Source of the DNA: Malurus cyaneus samueli
Lineage: Eukaryota; Chordata; Aves; Passeriformes; Maluridae
NCBI GenBank assembly: GCA_009741485.1
Contig: CM019217.1
Location: 33,985,485 to 34,049,484 of the forward strand
DNA length: 64,000 nt
Direction of reading: 5' to 3'
The notes beneath the pieces are model-generated. The model did not search any database and was not told the origin of the DNA. It saw only the letters and a program-made list of their open reading frames with translations. This document shows, piece after piece, positions 63,559 to 64,000 of the stretch. The translations under genes were made by a program, and so were the position numbers. Numbering within the stretch: position 1 is the stretch's first letter; every line of letters starts with the position of its first letter.

Positions 63559-63612
63559 ATTTACTTAAAGTAAATTTAAAAGTAAATTTACTTAAAGTAA
63601 ATTTAAATTTAA
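63559..63612. repeat. Tandem 27-bp AT-rich units with internal hairpins
   Basis: The first 22 bp (ATTTACTTAAAGTAAATTTAA plus A) recur at period 27 (63559-63580 and 63586-63607). Each unit contains an inverted repeat; the second has 9-bp arms, AAATTTACT and AGTAAATTT, around TAA (63584-63604). Confidence 0.85.
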
Positions 63613-64000
63613 AAGTCTGTGCATTCACACAGACCTAACAGGCATCTCCCTGAAAGTGTTTTTGTCTAGATAAAAGAGTTTTACAGCTCTGGGGAAAATA
63701 ACCCCACTATTGCTCCTAACTATCCCCTTGATACTTTCATAAAAATGTTAGACCAAACAGAATCTCTCCAGGAAATTCCTAAACTCTAACCTTTCAGGGT
63801 CAGAGAATGCAGCAAACAGTTTGTTGTCTTGAACAGTGACCTGAGTGCAATTCTACTCCAAACAAACTTTTAGATGCTATCTATGTATTATCTCAGGGGA
63901 TTTCAGTGCTAGCTATTAGAGATCAACAGTAGCACTTTTTGTACCACTTTCTTCACTTTCTACAGAGAATGAGGAAATGACCCTCAAATCCATTAAGTTC

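Larger units (their letters stand above)
54839..64000. other. Distal upstream intergenic DNA, no gene recognised
   Basis: AT-rich desert to the window edge. A 92-codon ATG frame at 58969-59247 (minus) has ordinary protein-like composition but no family recognised. A frame at 62793-63242 (plus) has no ATG for its first 44 codons. Neither is called as a gene. Small tandem and inverted repeats are listed separately. Confidence 0.55.

Noticed and set aside
1..64000. CRISPR arrays, bacterial operons, phage or plasmid genes
   Set aside because: No regularly spaced repeats, no dense coding and no ribosome-binding-site pattern; composition and repeats are those of an avian nuclear genome.

Overview
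The window is vertebrate nuclear DNA, almost certainly from a bird and probably a songbird. Three things point there: a truncated CR1 LINE on the minus strand near 17.4-18.1 kb, a solo retroviral LTR near 6.0-6.5 kb of a type common in passerine genomes, and a first exon that reads as avian VEGFC. Apart from one CpG island at about 23.9-25.5 kb, the DNA is AT-rich, poor in CpG, and lacks long reading frames. No prokaryotic gene, operon, CRISPR array, tRNA or rRNA was seen. Species is not determined. Layout: the only gene supported from sequence is VEGFC (vascular endothelial growth factor C), transcribed leftward. Its first coding exon (24423-24566, minus strand) encodes the signal peptide and the start of the N-terminal propeptide, and ends at a clean GT splice donor after exactly 48 codons. 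Everything left of 24422 is VEGFC intron 1, at least 24.4 kb long; exon 2 was looked for and not found, so it lies outside the window. The intron holds the antisense solo LTR, the CR1 fragment, a second small GC-rich island at 21.4-21.8 kb, several homopolymer runs, and a perfect 155-bp duplication (17533-17687 and 20217-20371). One copy of that duplication interrupts the CR1 element. The VEGFC 5' UTR and TATA-less CpG-island promoter lie at about 24.57-25.46 kb. The leader carries one upstream ORF and strongly strand-asymmetric purine/pyrimidine tracts. From 25.5 kb to the right edge (about 38.5 kb) no exon was recognised. This fits the known gene desert upstream of VEGFC in other vertebrates, where distal enhancers would be expected. 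The desert contains an assembly gap of 10 Ns (36149-36158), an ancient CR1-like fragment (about 41.4-41.7 kb), homo-G and homo-T runs, an A/C-only low-complexity tract (54.7-54.8 kb), small perfect tandem duplications and several short perfect inverted repeats. No new multi-gene system is visible. The most notable structural observation is the 155-bp identical duplication inside CR1, with a 10-bp snap-back inverted repeat at its right junction; together these look like a recent template-switching event. Functional statements about VEGFC come from family knowledge, and the exon call comes from recognising the encoded N-terminus and the splice phase.
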